Positions 62,287-64,000 of a DNA stretch of 64,000 nt are shown here, piece after piece. The first letter of the stretch is position 1; the number at the start of each line of letters is the position of its first letter. Source of the DNA: Pelagicoccus mobilis. GTDB lineage: Bacteria; Verrucomicrobiota; Verrucomicrobiia; Opitutales; Opitutaceae. Under the pieces are notes generated by a model that had not been told where the DNA came from, made no database searches, and was given only the letters and a program-made list of their open reading frames with translations. The position numbers and the translations under genes are program-made. The stretch is from NCBI RefSeq assembly GCF_016595505.1, contig NZ_JAENIL010000024.1, positions 48,086 through 112,085 of the forward strand. The letters are read 5' to 3'.

Positions 62287-62321
62287 CGCATGGAGGATTT
62301 GAGTTGGAGGAAGGGTCGATT

Positions 62322-62338
62322 CTAATAAACCCTATTAG
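62322..62338 (-). promoter_or_regulatory. Palindrome upstream of the metallopeptidase gene
   Basis: CTAATA (62322-62327), five bases, TATTAG (62333-62338) lie 36-52 bp upstream of the start codon. This is a perfect short inverted repeat in a promoter-distance position and could be an operator. Confidence 0.35.
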
Positions 62339-62406
62339 TGTTTTTTAATATAATTTCGGACTGTGTCAATCTGAGCTTGCGGTGAGGGGTACGTGAATGC
62401 TCTTAC

Positions 62407-62434
62407 AAAATGCCCCCTAAGGCTTCGGCATTTT
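62407..62434. terminator. Bidirectional-looking hairpin
   Basis: AAAATGCC (62407-62414) pairs exactly with GGCATTTT (62427-62434) around a 12-nt loop. The stem's own A-rich and T-rich arms would give short T-tracts on either strand. It sits upstream of the metallopeptidase and could shield it from read-through. Confidence 0.45.
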
Positions 62435-62439
62435 AGCCG

Positions 62440-63924
62440 TACGTACCTCAAAGTGCGTCAACGGCGACGCGAATCTGGACAATCAGCATACTGAGGTTGC
62501 GAAGTCTGAACTTTAGAATGGGCCTGTCATCTTGAGTTCTCCCGTTGGTCGTCGACGCTGTCGCGGCAACCTCCACCCAACTCCCGTCCACCCGCAGACG
62601 CTGCCGGTTCGATCTCTTCGCTGCATTCCGCTATCCTCCGCCTTCGCAGACTTCGCAAGCTCATCCAGCTCAGTTGTCGGAACGCTGCACTCCGCTGCGA
62701 TCTCGAGACCGTCACCGACTGCTCGCCCAACTTGAGTTCAACGCCCTCCGAGGTCGCCCGTTCGCAGAGCTAGCAGCAACCGTCTAAGCTTCGTTCCTCA
62801 GCTACGACTATAGCTGCCGCTACCACTGCTCGGCGGGCTCGAAGTTACCCCCATCGTTCGCAAAGCTCACTCAATCCGAGTAACCCCAAAACATCGCCGC
62901 TCATCGGTTGTCACCGTAACGCAACTACACCTCCCTTGCATCTTGAGTGCCAGCAAAGCTGTCACACGAAGCTGCATCCTTCCTGTACGGCTTCGCCCGT
63001 ACAACCTGACATTATGTCCATTTCGTTCACGCGTTGCTCACCTTCGCTTGGCCATGTATGCCTGCACTCAGTCACGAGATGGTACATAATGTCGTATTGT
63101 ACGCATCCAGGAGTGGGCGGCTCCGTTGCTCCGCTGGCTAACGCCAGCATTCGCGGCTTCTGTCGATAGTCTGGCCGCATAGCGTCAGTTGCGTTTTAGC
63201 TTTTCGGCTCTTATCGCTTGTAGCTGTTCCTAGCCACCCGGGTCCCGGCTGGGAAGGGGAGTCGAGTGCAGCCGAGCCGAAAGAGACGTCCTTCGCTTTG
63301 CTCAGTCCTGATTAGTGCGGGCTACCCCGCCCCCGCCCGGGGTGCTTGGTGAGTCGTCGCTTGTTCGCCTTTTCGGTATACGCTTGTTGGGCACGATCGC
63401 TTGGCAGTTCCAGACGGCCCCTGCCTACAGGAGTAAAGCAGGGGCCTTCCCCCCGCCACCCATTCTGGCGCGGTGGCCCCGCGCTCTTGGCGGCCTCGCT
63501 TCGCCCGCCGCCGTCGGCGCTTACGCACCCCTCGTGCGTCGATTCGCCCGCAGCTACGCTGCCAGTCTCCGAGCGGCAATGCCGCCCGTTGTAGGAGGTC
63601 ACCTCTCCACGGTCGCTTCCCAGTCTGGCCGCTATCGTTCGCCCCTCAAGGTAGTGCTCGCCAAGGCTCGCCTCCACCTTGACCGCCTCGCTCCGCCGCC
63701 CTCCAAAAACGCTCGCCGCTTGGCAGGTTGCAAAAACGGTCCCCAGAAAAAACGCCTTTCAAAAACCCTGCGCTGTGGGCCGTTGGCGTTGTACGTGCCA
63801 CCTCGAAAACCTGTGCTGTAACGCAGCCCGAAGGGTTATAAATCGCCGACAGTGAAACTTGGTTGAAGGCAGTGAACTTGTTGCCTCGAACAGTCGCCTG
63901 CGACGGCCAGTATTGGTTCGTGTT
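62440..63924. other. 1.5-kb hairpin-rich region with no convincing gene
   Basis: The region has only short, arginine/proline/alanine-rich or low-complexity open frames on both strands, none with a family pattern. It contains at least seven perfect hairpins or inverted repeats: 62455-62470 (GCGTC/GACGC), 62984-63003 (7 bp), 63008-63017 with 63082-63091 (10 bp), 63133-63148 (6 bp, loop TAAC), 63245-63250 with 63268-63273, 63317-63330 (GCGGG/CCCGC) and 63416-63446 (9 bp). Four A-tracts follow at 63705-63765. It could be a structured RNA, an origin or transfer region, or decayed DNA; nothing decides. Confidence 0.5.
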
Positions 63925-64000
63925 ATGGCATTCGATATTTCTCCAGACCTTTTGACGATGGGCGTCTCAGCTGCTGCCGGCTTCTACATGAAGCATAAGG
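63925..64000 (+). CDS. Start of a gene truncated by the window end
   Basis: ATG at 63925 opens a frame that stays open to the window end. The first residues are MAFDISPDLLTMGVSAAAGF, then Y-M-K-H-K. The short hydrophobic stretch could be the start of a membrane segment. Too little is present to assign a function, and the start is not confirmed by a ribosome-binding site. Confidence 0.4.
   Translation, partial: MAFDISPDLLTMGVSAAAGFYMKHK

Larger units (their letters stand above)
30557..64000. mobile_element. Integrative element in tRNA-Met, left end through the end of the window
   Basis: The left end is fixed by the tRNA 3' fragment and adjacent integrase. Contents match a mobile element: integrase, a 17.7-kb one-strand block of restriction, nuclease and toxin-antitoxin genes, unknown cargo, and a replication module (SSB, exonuclease, family A polymerase, primase, helicase, iterons) with two excisionase-like HTH proteins. 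The intact tRNA-Met expected at the right end was not found up to 64,000, so the right boundary lies outside or has been lost. No phage capsid, terminase, conjugation or relaxase gene is visible here. Confidence 0.75.

Noticed and set aside
63315..63821. 168-codon plus-strand ORF in the hairpin-rich region
   Set aside because: Alanine/arginine/proline-rich, no domain, and it runs through a 9-bp perfect hairpin.
62400..63840. Integron attC sites
   Set aside because: TAAC-bearing hairpins at 63133-63148 and near 63809-63821 lack paired core sites and cassette genes.
63000..64000. Right end of the element (intact tRNA-Met or att repeat)
   Set aside because: No match to the 30557-30606 anticodon-to-CCA sequence was found, so the end is placed outside the window.

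Overview
The window reads as bacterial chromosome with an integrated mobile element. Very large secreted multidomain proteins (LamG/ConA-like, Ig-like, FN3 and carbohydrate-binding modules) next to C-methylated-sugar genes, plus moderate GC and scarce Shine-Dalgarno sites, suggest a marine Verrucomicrobiota (Opitutia/Puniceicoccales type). That placement is inference; no rRNA or marker gene is present.

Region 1 (1-30,556, all +) is chromosomal. It starts inside a giant Ig-like/ConA repeat protein (2-9541). An operon-like nucleotide-sugar cluster follows: glucose-1-phosphate cytidylyltransferase, an NAD-dependent epimerase, and three consecutive TylC3/NovU-type C-methyltransferase paralogues (9663-15488). 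Next come a 2648-aa secreted pectate-lyase-fold/FN3/LamG/CBM protein, a small methyltransferase, a terminator nested in a possible attenuator, L-2-hydroxyglutarate oxidase, and a secreted protein with six CBM4/9-like modules related to those of the 2648-aa protein.

Region 2 begins at a tRNA-Met(CAT) 3' fragment (30,557-30,606, minus strand) whose own terminator lies on the chromosomal side. Directly inside is a tyrosine integrase. The intact tRNA expected at the far end is not visible, so the island probably runs past 64,000. From 31,905 to 49,629 every gene is on the minus strand and most abut or overlap. Read 5' to 3' on that strand they are: hsdR, hsdM, hsdS, a Septu-like AAA ATPase and HNH nuclease pair, a protein with a HEPN-like RN..H motif, a GIY-YIG/DUF4357 nuclease, a PDDEXK_4 nuclease, a DUF1963 protein, a TPR lipoprotein, an HNH_2 nuclease, a coiled-coil protein, and an AbiEi/AbiEii toxin-antitoxin pair. 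This is a composite anti-phage island.

Region 3 (49,868-54,124) holds an unrecognised two-gene unit divergent from hsdR, a cluster of CATGTCGA dyads, and a secreted beta-helix cargo protein.

Region 4 (54,251-60,777, +) looks like a self-contained replication module. It has an operator-like palindrome, a leader ORF with the only strong ribosome-binding site, an SSB-like protein, a RecB-like exonuclease, a small PD-(D/E)XK endonuclease, an HTH protein, a family A DNA polymerase, an AEP-type primase, a RepA-like ATPase, an iteron array (likely origin), and a second small HTH protein. The end of the window holds a DUF4019-like membrane protein, a lipoprotein metallopeptidase with a 13-residue Cys/His repeat tail, about 1.5 kb of hairpin-rich DNA with no convincing gene, and the start of one more gene.
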